In this document: positions 5,514 to 13,999 of the stretch, piece after piece
Position numbering within the stretch: position 1 is the first letter of the stretch
How the letters are laid out: each line of letters begins with the position of its first letter
Origin: Acidobacteriota bacterium
Lineage (GTDB): Bacteria > Acidobacteriota > Terriglobia > Terriglobales > Acidobacteriaceae
Assembly (NCBI GenBank): GCA_021826695.1
Contig: JAKAYS010000011.1
Coordinates: forward strand, 1 to 39,221
DNA: 39,221 nt
Direction: 5' to 3'
Made by a program: the position numbers and the translations under genes
Notes under the pieces: generated by a model
Told to the model about the DNA's origin: nothing
Seen by the model: only the letters and a program-made list of their open reading frames with translations
The model's database searches: none

Positions 5514-7006
5514 GCTTTCTCCCGATTGGTTGCATCGCTGGCCGTCATCTTTTTTATGATGTTGCTGGTGCTGAAGCCTGCCACGGTGGGAACGATGGCC
5601 ACGCGTCCGCCCCAACTGCGAATCATCTCCGCGCCGACTACGGTCGCTTCGGTGTAGTCGCCGCCTTTGACCAAAACATCCGGGCGCAAGGCCTCGATGG
5701 TTTCTAGCGGCGTGTCTTCCTCGAAGATGACGATGGCATCGGTCGAGGCCAGGGCGGACAGGATGCGGGCGCGCTCGTTTTCGCCGACGATGGGCCGCGC
5801 CGGACCTTTCAGCCGCTGCACGGACGCATCGCTGTTGATGCCGAGGACGAGATGGTCGCCCATGCGATGTGCGTCTTCGAGCAGAGTAATGTGGCCGATG
5901 TGCAGCAGATCGAAGCAGCCGTTGGTGAAGACGATACTTTCGCCGCGATTGCGCCATTGCGCCGCGCGCGCGATAAGGCCCGCGCGATCGACAACTTTTT
6001 CCTGCGTGCTGAGTGTGAGTTCGCTCGACAGGGTAGCCAGCAAATTCGCGCGATCGATCGGCACCGTCCCGACGCGGCTGACGACAATGCCTGCTGCGAC
6101 ATTGGCGAGTTGAATCGCGCTTTCGAGATCGAGCCTCGCCGCGGCCGTCGCGGCCAGCGTTGCAATCACGGTATCGCCCGCGCCGGAGACATCGTAAACT
6201 TCACGCGCCTGCGCGGCGGCCCGCACGTCTTCGGCTGGATTGGCCCGCAGCACGCGGATGCCACGCTCGCTCATGGTTACGGTGAGGTAGTCGAGCGCGA
6301 GCGTCCCGAGGAGAGCACGGGCCGTGTTCATCAGCACATCGTGATCCAACGTCGAGACGCCCGTGCAAGTGGCGAGTTCCTGAAGGTTCGGGCAAATGGT
6401 CGTGGCGTGCCGGTACTTCGAAAAATTGCTGCCCTTGGGATCGACCAGAACGGGAATGTTTCGTTTGCGCGCCTCGGCGATGACGTACTGACAGACCCGT
6501 TCCGGCAGCGCGCCTTTGGCGTAGTCGGAAAGGATGATGCTGTCGGCCTGAGCAATCTGGGAGCTAAGAAGTTGAAGCAGGGAATCCACCTCGGATGCAG
6601 AGGGTAGCTCTGGAGTCTCGACATCGAGACGCATGAGCTGCTGACGGCCAGCCATGACGCGGGTCTTCGAGATCGTCGGACGCTGCCAGACGCAGAGGGC
6701 GTCGGTTGCAACATTGGATGTGGAGAGCAGCCCGCGCAGGGTCCGCGCATCCTCATCCGCTCCCAGGAATCCCGCCAGCGATACCTGCGCGCCAAGGCCG
6801 ACAAGGTTCATGGCGACGTTGGCCGCGCCGCCAGCGACGTTGGTGCGGCGCACGGAGCGCAGCACAGGCACCGGCGCTTCCGGGGAGATGCGATGGACGT
6901 CGCCCCAGACGTACTGGTCCAGCATCAAATCGCCCACCACCAAAACTCGATAGCGCTGGAAGCCAGACTCAACCAGATTGAGAACACGATGAAGGTCGCG
7001 GATCAT
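5510..7006 (-). CDS. hldE: Bifunctional heptose-7-phosphate kinase / heptose-1-phosphate adenylyltransferase
   Basis: A 498-residue two-domain enzyme making ADP-heptose for LPS core. Residues 1-320 are a PfkB/ribokinase-type kinase: GDLMLDQYVWGDVHRISPEA at 25-44, GGAANVA at 59-65, and the GAGDT anion hole with catalytic Asp278. Residues 350-498 are a cytidylyltransferase-like domain starting FTNGCFDLLHIGH, with the nucleotide-binding His369-Ile-Gly-His372. Full length, both active sites intact. ATG 7006; its stop overlaps the hldD start (ATGA), indicating coupling. A gap of 90 bases separates it from the upstream GT9 gene. The phosphatase GmhB and isomerase GmhA are not in this window. Confidence 0.95.
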   Translation of the reverse strand: MIRDLHRVLNLVESGFQRYRVLVVGDLMLDQYVWGDVHRISPEAPVPVLRSVRRTNVAGGAANVAMNLVGLGAQVSLAGFLGADEDARTLRGLLSTSNVATDALCVWQRPTISKTRVMAGRQQLMRLDVETPELPSASEVDSLLQLLSSQIAQADSIILSDYAKGALPERVCQYVIAEARKRNIPVLVDPKGSNFSKYRHATTICPNLQELATCTGVSTLDHDVLMNTARALLGTLALDYLTVTMSERGIRVLRANPAEDVRAAAQAREVYDVSGAGDTVIATLAATAAARLDLESAIQLANVAAGIVVSRVGTVPIDRANLLATLSSELTLSTQEKVVDRAGLIARAAQWRNRGESIVFTNGCFDLLHIGHITLLEDAHRMGDHLVLGINSDASVQRLKGPARPIVGENERARILSALASTDAIVIFEEDTPLETIEALRPDVLVKGGDYTEATVVGAEMIRSWGGRVAIVPTVAGFSTSNIIKKMTASDATNREKA

Positions 7007-7096
7007 AATGCGTTCCCTTGTATCTTAAATTGCCTTGGCGCGATGCGACGGAACTGGTCGCTTCGCGATGCCAACTTCCTCACAGAAAGGTAAATA

Positions 7097-8161
7097 TCAG
7101 GCAGCCTTCGCCAGCGCGCGATGCACAGCGGCCAACACTTCGCCCGGCGCAATGGACGTCAGGCATTTCTTCTTCTGTTCGATGCAAATCTCCAAATCGC
7201 AGCCCCAGCAGTCGGTGCGGTGGTAGACCACCTCATGATGTTCGCCCCAGGGAAACCATGTTCGAGGTCGATTCCGAGCAGAGAACACGACCACGCAGGT
7301 TGTTCCGACGGTGGCAGCCAGATGCATGGGGCCACTGTCATGCCCGAGGAACAGCCTGGCGCGCGCCATTACGGCGGCGGATTCCCGCGGTGTGACGCTG
7401 CCGCACAGGTTGACGGAACGGCCAACCCAGGAAGAGGCCGCGAATTCGCTGACGGCGTATTCTTCGTTGGCCCCAATGAGGACCAGGCCGTGCTGCGGCA
7501 ACTCCGCTGCCAGAGTATCGAGCACGCTACGCCAATTTTCGCGGCCCCAGTCCTTGGCCTGCACCTTAGTGCCAACGCTACAGGCAATTAAGGGACGATC
7601 CTGAACGGGTACAAGCACATCTGCGGCGCGTTTGTGCTCGTCGAGAGTGAGTCTCAGGTCCCAGTTCGCAGTGTCGTTCAGATCGATTTTTCCCAGGCCA
7701 CGCATCAGGCGGGCCAGCCTTGCTGCTTCCGGCTCATACCAGCCAGTTGCGGAATCGAGCCGGTTGGCGCGGGAATCGCGGGCCAATGGAAGCCCGACCA
7801 TGCGGGGTATGCCGCACAGTCGAAAGAAGGCGGCGTCGCGCAGGACCTCGCCGGCCTGGCGGCGGGGCGTGAGGTAAACGAGCACTTGCGGACGGAAGGC
7901 GCGAATCTGGCGTTGCAGATCGATGAGTTCCAAAACATTGCGCGAACCGATCGGATAACGCAGAAAGCCATGCACCAAGCCCGAGCCGTCGAGTACTTCA
8001 TACGCAGCCGGTGCTTTGCTATGCACTGGGATGTTTGTCAGCAGACAGCGTTCCGCATCGGGGTAAGCACGGGCAATCTGGTGAAAGCAGGGAAGTGCAA
8101 CAACAGTGTCGCCGAGGCTGCCCAGCCGATAAATCAAAACGCGCTCGATGCTATTTTGCAT
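7097..8161 (-). CDS. Glycosyltransferase family 9 (ADP-heptose:LPS heptosyltransferase-like)
   Basis: A 354-residue GT-B fold GT9 enzyme. The N-terminus VLIYRLGSLGDTVVALPCF is the family signature. The C-terminal half carries the donor-site block FLGHDSGPMHLAATVGTTCV, the sequence typical for ADP-heptose transferases. The terminal region DCWGCDLEICIEQKKKCLTSI has four cysteines, a feature common in many GT9 proteins. It is the first gene of the operon leading into hldE and hldD, which fits transfer of the heptose these make to lipid A-core. Which heptosyltransferase step (WaaC, WaaF or WaaQ-like) cannot be fixed. ATG 8161; the divergent nuoI promoter lies about 90 bases away. Confidence 0.88.
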   Translation of the reverse strand: MQNSIERVLIYRLGSLGDTVVALPCFHQIARAYPDAERCLLTNIPVHSKAPAAYEVLDGSGLVHGFLRYPIGSRNVLELIDLQRQIRAFRPQVLVYLTPRRQAGEVLRDAAFFRLCGIPRMVGLPLARDSRANRLDSATGWYEPEAARLARLMRGLGKIDLNDTANWDLRLTLDEHKRAADVLVPVQDRPLIACSVGTKVQAKDWGRENWRSVLDTLAAELPQHGLVLIGANEEYAVSEFAASSWVGRSVNLCGSVTPRESAAVMARARLFLGHDSGPMHLAATVGTTCVVVFSARNRPRTWFPWGEHHEVVYHRTDCWGCDLEICIEQKKKCLTSIAPGEVLAAVHRALAKAA

Positions 8162-8251
8162 GCCAATAGAAAATCAGATGCTATCGTGAGGGACTCGCTA
8201 TGGGAAGAGTTTTCAGCAGACCAGAATTATTATGTTCCGCTGCTTGGGTCG

Positions 8252-8257
8252 TATAAT
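8252..8257 (+). promoter_or_regulatory. -10 box for a leaderless nuoI transcript
   Basis: A perfect TATAAT lies six bases before the nuoI ATG (8264-8266). Transcription would normally begin about seven bases after the box, at or next to the A of the start codon. No purine-rich ribosome site lies between, and the -35 region (around 8229-8234) is weak. This implies a leaderless mRNA. Confidence 0.6.
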
Positions 8258-8263
8258 GCAATC

Positions 8264-8749
8264 ATGTCGATTGTCCGCGATATCGCAGCCGTTGCCAAGG
8301 GAATGAGTGTCACTTTCGGGGAGATATTCGAGCCCACTGAGGTGGAAAATTATCCCGATGGCCCCGGTCCGATGCGCGGCGCAAAGTTTGAAGAGCGTTT
8401 TCGCGGTCGCCATGTATTGCAGCGCGATGAAAATGGCCTGGAAAAATGCGTGGCCTGTTTTCTATGCGCGGCGGCTTGCCCTGCCAACTGCATCCATATT
8501 GAAGCGGCGGAGAACACAGCCGAGCAACGGATTTCCAGCGCAGAACGCTACGCCAAGGTCTACAACATCGATTACAACCGCTGCATCTTCTGCGGCTATT
8601 GCGTTGAAGCGTGCCCGACGGACGCCATTACGCATGGGCATGGATTTGAACTTGCCTCGCTGAACGCCACCACCATGGTGATGCGCAAAGAAGATATGCT
8701 GGCGCCGATGCCGGGTTCCCCGGCCATGACAGATTTGTCCTCTCGCTAA
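8264..8749 (+). CDS. nuoI: NADH-quinone oxidoreductase subunit I (stand-alone)
   Basis: A 161-residue ferredoxin-type subunit that carries clusters N6a and N6b of complex I between the flavin arm and quinone site. Two complete 4Fe-4S motifs are present, CVACFLCAAACP and CIFCGYCVEACP, each CxxCxxCxxxCP. The N-terminal amphipathic part (VAKGMSVTFGEIF) and length suit NuoI. The frame is open far upstream (to 7634) but that part is antisense to the GT9 gene; ATG 8264 is the family start. No other nuo gene is near, so this is either a second copy or a detached subunit gene. The TATAAT at 8252 suggests leaderless expression. Confidence 0.9.
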   Translation: MSIVRDIAAVAKGMSVTFGEIFEPTEVENYPDGPGPMRGAKFEERFRGRHVLQRDENGLEKCVACFLCAAACPANCIHIEAAENTAEQRISSAERYAKVYNIDYNRCIFCGYCVEACPTDAITHGHGFELASLNATTMVMRKEDMLAPMPGSPAMTDLSSR

Positions 8750-8822
8750 ATTGTAAACAGTACAGTCGTTAAGATAGACCAGCAGGACTGTCAGGCACCT
8801 GGTTGTTTCTAACTCTAATAGC

Positions 8823-8999
8823 GGATTTACAGTTATTTCTGGGAAGGAGTCATTCTGAACGGAGGTCACTTCGCCGCGGCGAACGACCGGAGTGAAGAAT
8901 CCAGACAATGTGCGCGGTGTAATCTCAGCCATTACCCTCTGGATTCTTCGCTGCGCTCAGAATGACTCATCCCGTTTTGAACACACCATCTGTAAATCC
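8823..8999. repeat. Palindromic intergenic element, copy A
   Basis: Outer inverted ends GGATTTACAG (8823-8832) and CTGTAAATCC (8990-8999) enclose inner inverted repeats GAGTCATTCTGA (8847-8858) and TCAGAATGACTC (8957-8968). Between these lies the motif pair GAAGAATCCAG / CTGGATTCTTC. No frame is open through it and no target-site duplication is obvious. It fills most of the 315-base space between nuoI and the next gene; the rest holds only that gene's leader. Confidence 0.8.
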
Positions 9000-9064
9000 T
9001 TTCCAGCCTGCGCGAAGGATGCTGTCGGGCTTTGTGTCAGTTGTTTTTGGAGGGTATCAATAAC

Positions 9065-9679
9065 ATGATTCGATCTCACTTTTTACCTATCGGCATGGCG
9101 TGCGCGTTGGCATTTGCATCTAATGCCCAGGCGCAGTCTGTCGACAAAGCAAGTGCCGGCATCGCACAGCAGCCGGCGCAGTATGGCCCAGCGTTTCGCA
9201 AGCTGGAAAAGGGCCAGGCGCCCCACATGAAGGTGCAGGTGCTGAACCATAGCAAAGAGGAAACAACCTACGCCGTCATTTTTGGTAAGGGAGATGAAGT
9301 GCTCGCTGGCTTGACGGAGTTTGCAGAGGAAAAACATCTTGGGGCCAGCAGAATTACTGGCATTGGCGCGATCCAGGACGCAATGCTGGGTTGGCTTGAT
9401 CCACAAAGAAAAATGTATCGCCTGGTTCCTATTGCGCATCAGTCGGAGGTACTTTCTCTGATCGGTGACATCGCGTTGCTGCATGGCAAGCCCGTGATCC
9501 ACGCGCACATGATTGTCGGATATCCGGATGGCAGCGTGCATGGCGGCCATTTGATCGACGCACACGTCTGGCCGACGCTGGAGGTGATCGTTACGGAATA
9601 TCCGAATGCGATGCGCAAGAAAATGGATGCGGAGAGCGGCATGGCGCTGATCGATCCTTCTGTAAAAACGAACAATTAA
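9065..9679 (+). CDS. Secreted PPC/DUF296-domain protein
   Basis: A 204-residue protein with an N-terminal signal peptide (MIRSHFLPIGMACALAFASN, cleavage after AQA near residue 24). A PPC/DUF296 domain follows at about residues 55-185. Bacterial DUF296 proteins form trimers with a histidine-rich metal site; here HxH in VIHAHMIVG and GGHLIDAHVW supply candidate ligands. In plants the domain occurs in AT-hook nuclear proteins, but the bacterial function is unknown. Export is unusual, since most bacterial members look cytosolic. ATG 9065 is preceded by GGAGGG at 9049-9054. metH follows after 46 bases on the same strand, so co-transcription is possible. Confidence 0.8.
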   Translation: MIRSHFLPIGMACALAFASNAQAQSVDKASAGIAQQPAQYGPAFRKLEKGQAPHMKVQVLNHSKEETTYAVIFGKGDEVLAGLTEFAEEKHLGASRITGIGAIQDAMLGWLDPQRKMYRLVPIAHQSEVLSLIGDIALLHGKPVIHAHMIVGYPDGSVHGGHLIDAHVWPTLEVIVTEYPNAMRKKMDAESGMALIDPSVKTNN

Positions 9680-9725
9680 GCAGAGCGATACTGACCTCTA
9701 CACAGGAAGTTACATTGGAAGCCAC

Positions 9726-12700
9726 ATGCAAACCTTTTTAGAAGTTTTGAAAGAACGCGTGATTGTCTACGACGGCGCCATGGGCACCAGTATTCAAACG
9801 CACAACCTGACCGTCGATGACTATTGGGACAAAGAAGGCTGCAATGAACTGCTGGTGCTGAGTCGCCCGGATGTCATTCGCGGCATTCACGCAAGTTTTC
9901 TCGAGGTGGGCTGCGATGTCATCGAGACCGACACCTTCGGTTCGTCGCGCATCGTGCTGGCCGAATATCAACTGGAAGACAAAACGCGGGAACTGAACAT
10001 CGTCGCGGCGAAGTTGGCCAAGGAGGTGGCCGCGCAATATTCGACGCCGCAAAAGCCACGCTTTGTCGCCGGATCGATTGGCCCTACCACGAAGCTGCCC
10101 TCGCTGGGCCATATCTCCTACGACGCGATGGCAGCGACCTATCGCGAGCAGATTGAAGCGCTGATCGAAGGTGGCGTGGACATTCTGCTAATCGAAACCT
10201 GTCAGGACATGCTCCAGGGCAAGATCGCATTGGCCGCGTGTGAAGATGCCATGCGCGCAACCGGCAAGCGCCTGCCGGTACAAATGCAGGTGACGCTGGA
10301 GGCAACAGGGACGATGTTGCTGGGCAGCGAAATTGGCGCGGCGCTGGCGGTGCTGGAATGCTTTCAGCCGGACATTGTCGGCTTGAATTGCGCGACCGGA
10401 CCACGCGAGATGAACGACGCGGTGCGCTTTCTCTGCCAGAATGCGACGCGTCCTGTCAGCGTGTTGCCGAATGCCGGTTTGCCGCAAAATGTTGGCGGCC
10501 ACGCAGTCTACGCGTTGACACCGGAAGAACTTGCGCGCTACCACAAGCAGTTCGTCGAAGAGTATGGCGTTCGCGTTGTAGGCGGCTGCTGCGGAACGAC
10601 GCCGGAGCACTTGCGCGCGGTGGTGGAAGCTGTCGGGCACGCCACGCCAGCCGTGACGAATGCCGTTCCGCGCAGCGTCGCTGCCAGCGCGTTTTCCGCG
10701 ATTCCGCTGGAGATCGATGGACAACCTGTGATCGTCGCTGAAGAGATGAATACGACCACGCGCAGTCCAGTGTTTCGCGACATGGTTCGCTCTGGAGACT
10801 ACGACGGCATTCTCGCGCTGTCGAAACGGCTTGCGGTGGAAGGCTCGCAGATGTTGGACCTCTGCTGCGCCATCGTCGGCGAAGACGAAAAAGCGTACAT
10901 GAATGGAGTGCTGGAAAAGATTGCCACCCGGGTGCCTGCGCCGGTACTGGTGGACTCGACAGAAGCGGATGTAATTGAAGAGGCGCTGAAGCGCATTCCC
11001 GGCAAGCCGCTGATCAATTCCATCAATCTGGAGGACGGCGAAAAGCGCACCTCGCTGGTGCTGCCGATGGCGCGACGCTACGGCGCAGCCGTGATTGCGT
11101 TGACGATCGATGAACAAGGCATGGCGCTGACTGCCCAGAAAAAACTGGCCATAGCGCAGCGCATTTATGAACTTGCAACCCGAAAATATGGCCTGCGCGG
11201 GCAGGACCTGATCTTCGATCCATTGACGCTGCCGATTTCGACCGGGCAGGAGGACTATCGGACGGCAGGCATGGAAACGCTGGAGGCCGTGAAACTGCTG
11301 AAGCAGGAATTGCCGGAATGCAAAACGATCCTGGGCGTCAGCAATATTTCCTTCGGCCTGTCCACCTATTCGCGGCGTGTACTGAACAGCGTGTTTTTGA
11401 AAGAGGCCGTGGACCGTGGGCTGGATATGGCCATTGTGAATTATTCGAAGATTTATCCACTCTACAAAATTCCTGAAAGGGAAGTGGAGTTGGCCCGCAA
11501 GCTCATCTTTCGCGATACTGCGGAAGGCGATCCGTTGCAGGTCTTCATGGCCTACTTTGCAGGCCTGCAAAAAGACCCGAATGCTGCGCCGGAAGAAGAA
11601 GCCGTCGAGGCGTTGACCGTCGAAGACAAGCTGAAGCAGTTGATTATTCGCGGCGAGCGCAGCGTCGGCGCAGGCGCAAACAAGAAGTCGCTGGAAGATT
11701 TACTGGAGGATGCGCTCGAAATCCATACGCCGCTGAACCTCATCAATACTGTACTGCTGGATGGCATGAAGACGGTCGGTGAACTGTTTGGAGCACGCAA
11801 AATGCAATTGCCGTCGGTGCTCGATTCCGCGTCCGTCATGAAGGCCGCGGTTGCGTATCTGGAGCCGAAGATGGAGCGCGTCGAAGGTTCGCAACGTGGG
11901 ACGATTGTGCTGGCGACGGTCAAAGGCGATGTACACGACATCGGCAAAAATCTAGTGGACATCATTCTTTCCAACAATGGCTACAAGGTGGTGAACCTCG
12001 GCATCAAGCAACCGTCCGATGTGATTATCCAGGCAGCCCACCAGCACAAGGCTGACGCCATCGGCCTGAGCGGACTGCTGGTGAAGAGCACGCTGGAAAT
12101 GAAGTACGTGATTCAGGACCTGCAGCGGCTGGAGAGCCAGATTCCCGTCATCTGCGGCGGCGCTGCGCTGACGCGCAAGTATGTCGAAGACGATCTCCGC
12201 GCGCAATACGCTGGCCCGGTGTATTACGCGGAGGACGCCTTCGCGGGGCTGCATGTCATCGGGGACCTGACCGATGCGGATACAGTCGTGCGCGATGGAC
12301 GCATAGAAGATGGGCGCACCGTAAAGAAATTCGAGCGTAAAAATCTTCTGCCAGAGGAGCAGACGGGGCCGCAGGAGCCAGTGTCTACGAAGCGTTCGCA
12401 TGTTATTCAGGACGCGCCGGACATTCCGCAGCCACCGTTTTATGGCGTGCGCGTGCGAAAGGATTTTTCACTCGATACATTGTTCGGCTACATCAATGAG
12501 ACCGCGTTGTTCAAAAACCAGTGGCAACTGAAGACTGCGTCCGCGACGGATTATGTCCGACTGGTCGATGAAAAATATCGGCCCATTCTGCGCGAGATGC
12601 TGGTCGAAGCAAAACGCGACGGCTGGCTGGAGCCAAAGGTCGTGTACGGCTACTTTCCGTGCAACAGTGAGGGCAACGATGTCATCGTGTATTCCGCGGA

Positions 12701-13229
12701 GAGCGCACAACCAGGGAATACGAAACAGGAACTGTTACGTATTTCTTTCCCGCGCCAGCGTGAGGGCCGTGGACTTTCGATTGCGGACTTTTTTCAGCCA
12801 CTGGAATCCGCCAAGCTCGACGTCATTGGTTTTTCCGTGGTGACGGTCGGCCAGCGCGCCAGCGATTTGACAAAGGAATTGTTCGAGCGCGGAGACTTTA
12901 CGAAATATCTCTATACGCATGGACTCAGCGTGGAAACCGCTGAAGCTCTGGCGGAGTTTATGCACAAGGAAATGCGTGCGGAGCTTGGCATTGGCGGGGA
13001 AGATGCTACGGATGTGCGCGACCTGTTTCATCAGAAATATCGCGGATCGCGCTACTCGTTTGGTTATCCGGCGTGCCCGAATCTGGAAGATCAGACGAAA
13101 ATATTTGCACTGCTGCATCCGGAGGAAAACATCGGCGTGCGGCTGACGGAAAGCTATCACCTGGAGCCTGAGCAGAGCACGGACGCGATCGTCGTGCATC
13201 ATCCACAGGCGAAGTATTTCGTTGTGTAG
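9726..13229 (+). CDS. metH: Cobalamin-dependent methionine synthase
   Basis: A 1167-residue full-length MetH, transferring the methyl group of 5-methyl-tetrahydrofolate to homocysteine through B12. Domain order: homocysteine-binding barrel (about 1-310) with zinc ligands Cys222, Cys288 and Cys289 in GGCCGTTPEH; pterin-binding barrel (about 340-610); helical cap (about 640-730); B12-binding domain with the axial ligand His737 in GDVHDIGKNLV; and AdoMet reactivation domain (about 895-1165) ending in SYHLEPEQSTDAIVVHHPQA. All five are intact, slightly shorter than the E. coli enzyme. ATG 9726 follows GGAAGC. Only 46 bases separate it from the PPC gene, too few for a cobalamin riboswitch. Confidence 0.97.
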   Translation: MQTFLEVLKERVIVYDGAMGTSIQTHNLTVDDYWDKEGCNELLVLSRPDVIRGIHASFLEVGCDVIETDTFGSSRIVLAEYQLEDKTRELNIVAAKLAKEVAAQYSTPQKPRFVAGSIGPTTKLPSLGHISYDAMAATYREQIEALIEGGVDILLIETCQDMLQGKIALAACEDAMRATGKRLPVQMQVTLEATGTMLLGSEIGAALAVLECFQPDIVGLNCATGPREMNDAVRFLCQNATRPVSVLPNAGLPQNVGGHAVYALTPEELARYHKQFVEEYGVRVVGGCCGTTPEHLRAVVEAVGHATPAVTNAVPRSVAASAFSAIPLEIDGQPVIVAEEMNTTTRSPVFRDMVRSGDYDGILALSKRLAVEGSQMLDLCCAIVGEDEKAYMNGVLEKIATRVPAPVLVDSTEADVIEEALKRIPGKPLINSINLEDGEKRTSLVLPMARRYGAAVIALTIDEQGMALTAQKKLAIAQRIYELATRKYGLRGQDLIFDPLTLPISTGQEDYRTAGMETLEAVKLLKQELPECKTILGVSNISFGLSTYSRRVLNSVFLKEAVDRGLDMAIVNYSKIYPLYKIPEREVELARKLIFRDTAEGDPLQVFMAYFAGLQKDPNAAPEEEAVEALTVEDKLKQLIIRGERSVGAGANKKSLEDLLEDALEIHTPLNLINTVLLDGMKTVGELFGARKMQLPSVLDSASVMKAAVAYLEPKMERVEGSQRGTIVLATVKGDVHDIGKNLVDIILSNNGYKVVNLGIKQPSDVIIQAAHQHKADAIGLSGLLVKSTLEMKYVIQDLQRLESQIPVICGGAALTRKYVEDDLRAQYAGPVYYAEDAFAGLHVIGDLTDADTVVRDGRIEDGRTVKKFERKNLLPEEQTGPQEPVSTKRSHVIQDAPDIPQPPFYGVRVRKDFSLDTLFGYINETALFKNQWQLKTASATDYVRLVDEKYRPILREMLVEAKRDGWLEPKVVYGYFPCNSEGNDVIVYSAESAQPGNTKQELLRISFPRQREGRGLSIADFFQPLESAKLDVIGFSVVTVGQRASDLTKELFERGDFTKYLYTHGLSVETAEALAEFMHKEMRAELGIGGEDATDVRDLFHQKYRGSRYSFGYPACPNLEDQTKIFALLHPEENIGVRLTESYHLEPEQSTDAIVVHHPQAKYFVV

Positions 13230-13260
13230 CGCGCTTCTCGTATAGACGTGGTTGAAACAT

Positions 13261-13365
13261 GAGAAGAGTCATTCTGAGCGAAGCGAAGAATCCAGACACG
13301 GTTGACCAGGGAAAGATTCTCTGGATTCTTCACTGCGCTACGCTCCGTTCAGAATGACTCTTCTC
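13261..13365. repeat. Palindromic intergenic element, copy B
   Basis: Perfect 17-base inverted ends GAGAAGAGTCATTCTGA (13261-13277) and TCAGAATGACTCTTCTC (13349-13365) enclose GAAGAATCCAG and CTGGATTCTTC arms. It lies 31 bases after the metH stop and could serve as its transcript end. It belongs to the same family as copies A and C-F but has a different outer flank. Confidence 0.8.
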
Positions 13366-13410
13366 CCATTGTGTAAGAAGAGAATCCCTGTAGATGCCAA
13401 AAGACCATAC

Positions 13411-13438
13411 GCCAATACATGTTTGAACATGCATTGGC
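13411..13438. promoter_or_regulatory. 28-base palindrome upstream of the glucosaminidase gene, candidate operator
   Basis: GCCAATACATGTT and AACATGCATTGGC are inverted 13-base arms with one mismatch around a central TG. It lies 61 bases before the ATG at 13499, where a promoter would be expected. There is no T-run after it, so a repressor or activator site is more likely than a terminator. The cognate regulator is not known. Confidence 0.45.
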
Positions 13439-13498
13439 GCATGCAATGAATCGATGCGCGAATACTTAGCTTAGAGTCTTCCTTTCTAAGGAGTTTCC

Positions 13499-13975
13499 AT
13501 GTCGATCCAATCGCTGTTTCTGTCACGCGCATACCGCGCCGCGCTAGCCGCCCAACATATCTTTCCGGAATATGCCGCCTGCGAGGCGGCGCTCGAGTCT
13601 GGCTGGGGCCACTCCAGACTGGCCGTCGAGGCCAATAATTTGTTCGGTCAGAAGCAAAGCCATCCGCCGCTTGCAGGGACAGAAACCGTCACCATGCCGA
13701 CGCGCGAATTCCTTCACAACCACTGGATGACGGTGCTGGCGAACTGGACGAAATTTCCCGGTTGGATCGAATGCTTTGCGGCGCGCATGGCCCTGTTGCG
13801 ACGGCTGCGCTACGCCTTCCCGCACTATCGGGCGGCGCTCGATGCCACCAGTGGCGAGCAGTATGTCATGGCCGTTTCGCAGAGCTGGTCCACCGATCCG
13901 GAACGCGCGGGCAAAGTGCTCGCGGTCTACGATGCACACGTCGGAACGTTTCAGAACACCCAGCGAGTGGCATAA
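13499..13975 (+). CDS. Glucosaminidase-domain (FlgJ/LytG-like) protein
   Basis: A 158-residue single-domain protein of the mannosyl-glycoprotein endo-beta-N-acetylglucosaminidase family (PF01832), which cleaves the glycan strands of peptidoglycan. The catalytic glutamate is in ACEAALESGWGHSRLAVEAN, followed by the conserved NLFGQK turn. The C-terminal part (YVMAVSQSWSTDPERAGKVL) is the usual YAT/W-x-TDPxYA-like end of the fold. No signal peptide or cell-wall-binding repeat is visible, unusual for a housekeeping autolysin and more like phage or secretion-system lytic enzymes, although no phage genes are near. ATG 13499 follows AAGGAG at 13488-13493. Confidence 0.82.
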   Translation: MSIQSLFLSRAYRAALAAQHIFPEYAACEAALESGWGHSRLAVEANNLFGQKQSHPPLAGTETVTMPTREFLHNHWMTVLANWTKFPGWIECFAARMALLRRLRYAFPHYRAALDATSGEQYVMAVSQSWSTDPERAGKVLAVYDAHVGTFQNTQRVA

Positions 13976-13999
13976 TTCCCAAGACTGAAAAAATACGAG

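Noticed and set aside
5514-5957. An N-terminal extension of hldD
   Set aside because: It lies inside hldE in another frame; the Rossmann-fold start and the ATGA overlap fix the start at 5513.
7634-8263. A 210-codon N-terminal extension of nuoI
   Set aside because: It is antisense to the GT9 gene; NuoI proteins begin close to ATG 8264 and a TATAAT lies just before it.
8821-9000. A Rho-independent terminator behind nuoI
   Set aside because: The hairpin is long and belongs to a six-copy repeat family, and no T-run follows it directly; any terminator action is secondary to its repeat nature.
9680-9725. A cobalamin riboswitch before metH
   Set aside because: Only 46 bases separate the genes, too short for the aptamer, and no B12-box is visible.
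10188-11570. A 460-residue minus-strand open frame inside metH
   Set aside because: It is the complementary frame of the pterin and homocysteine domains, rich in His/Arg/Gln as usual for such shadows.
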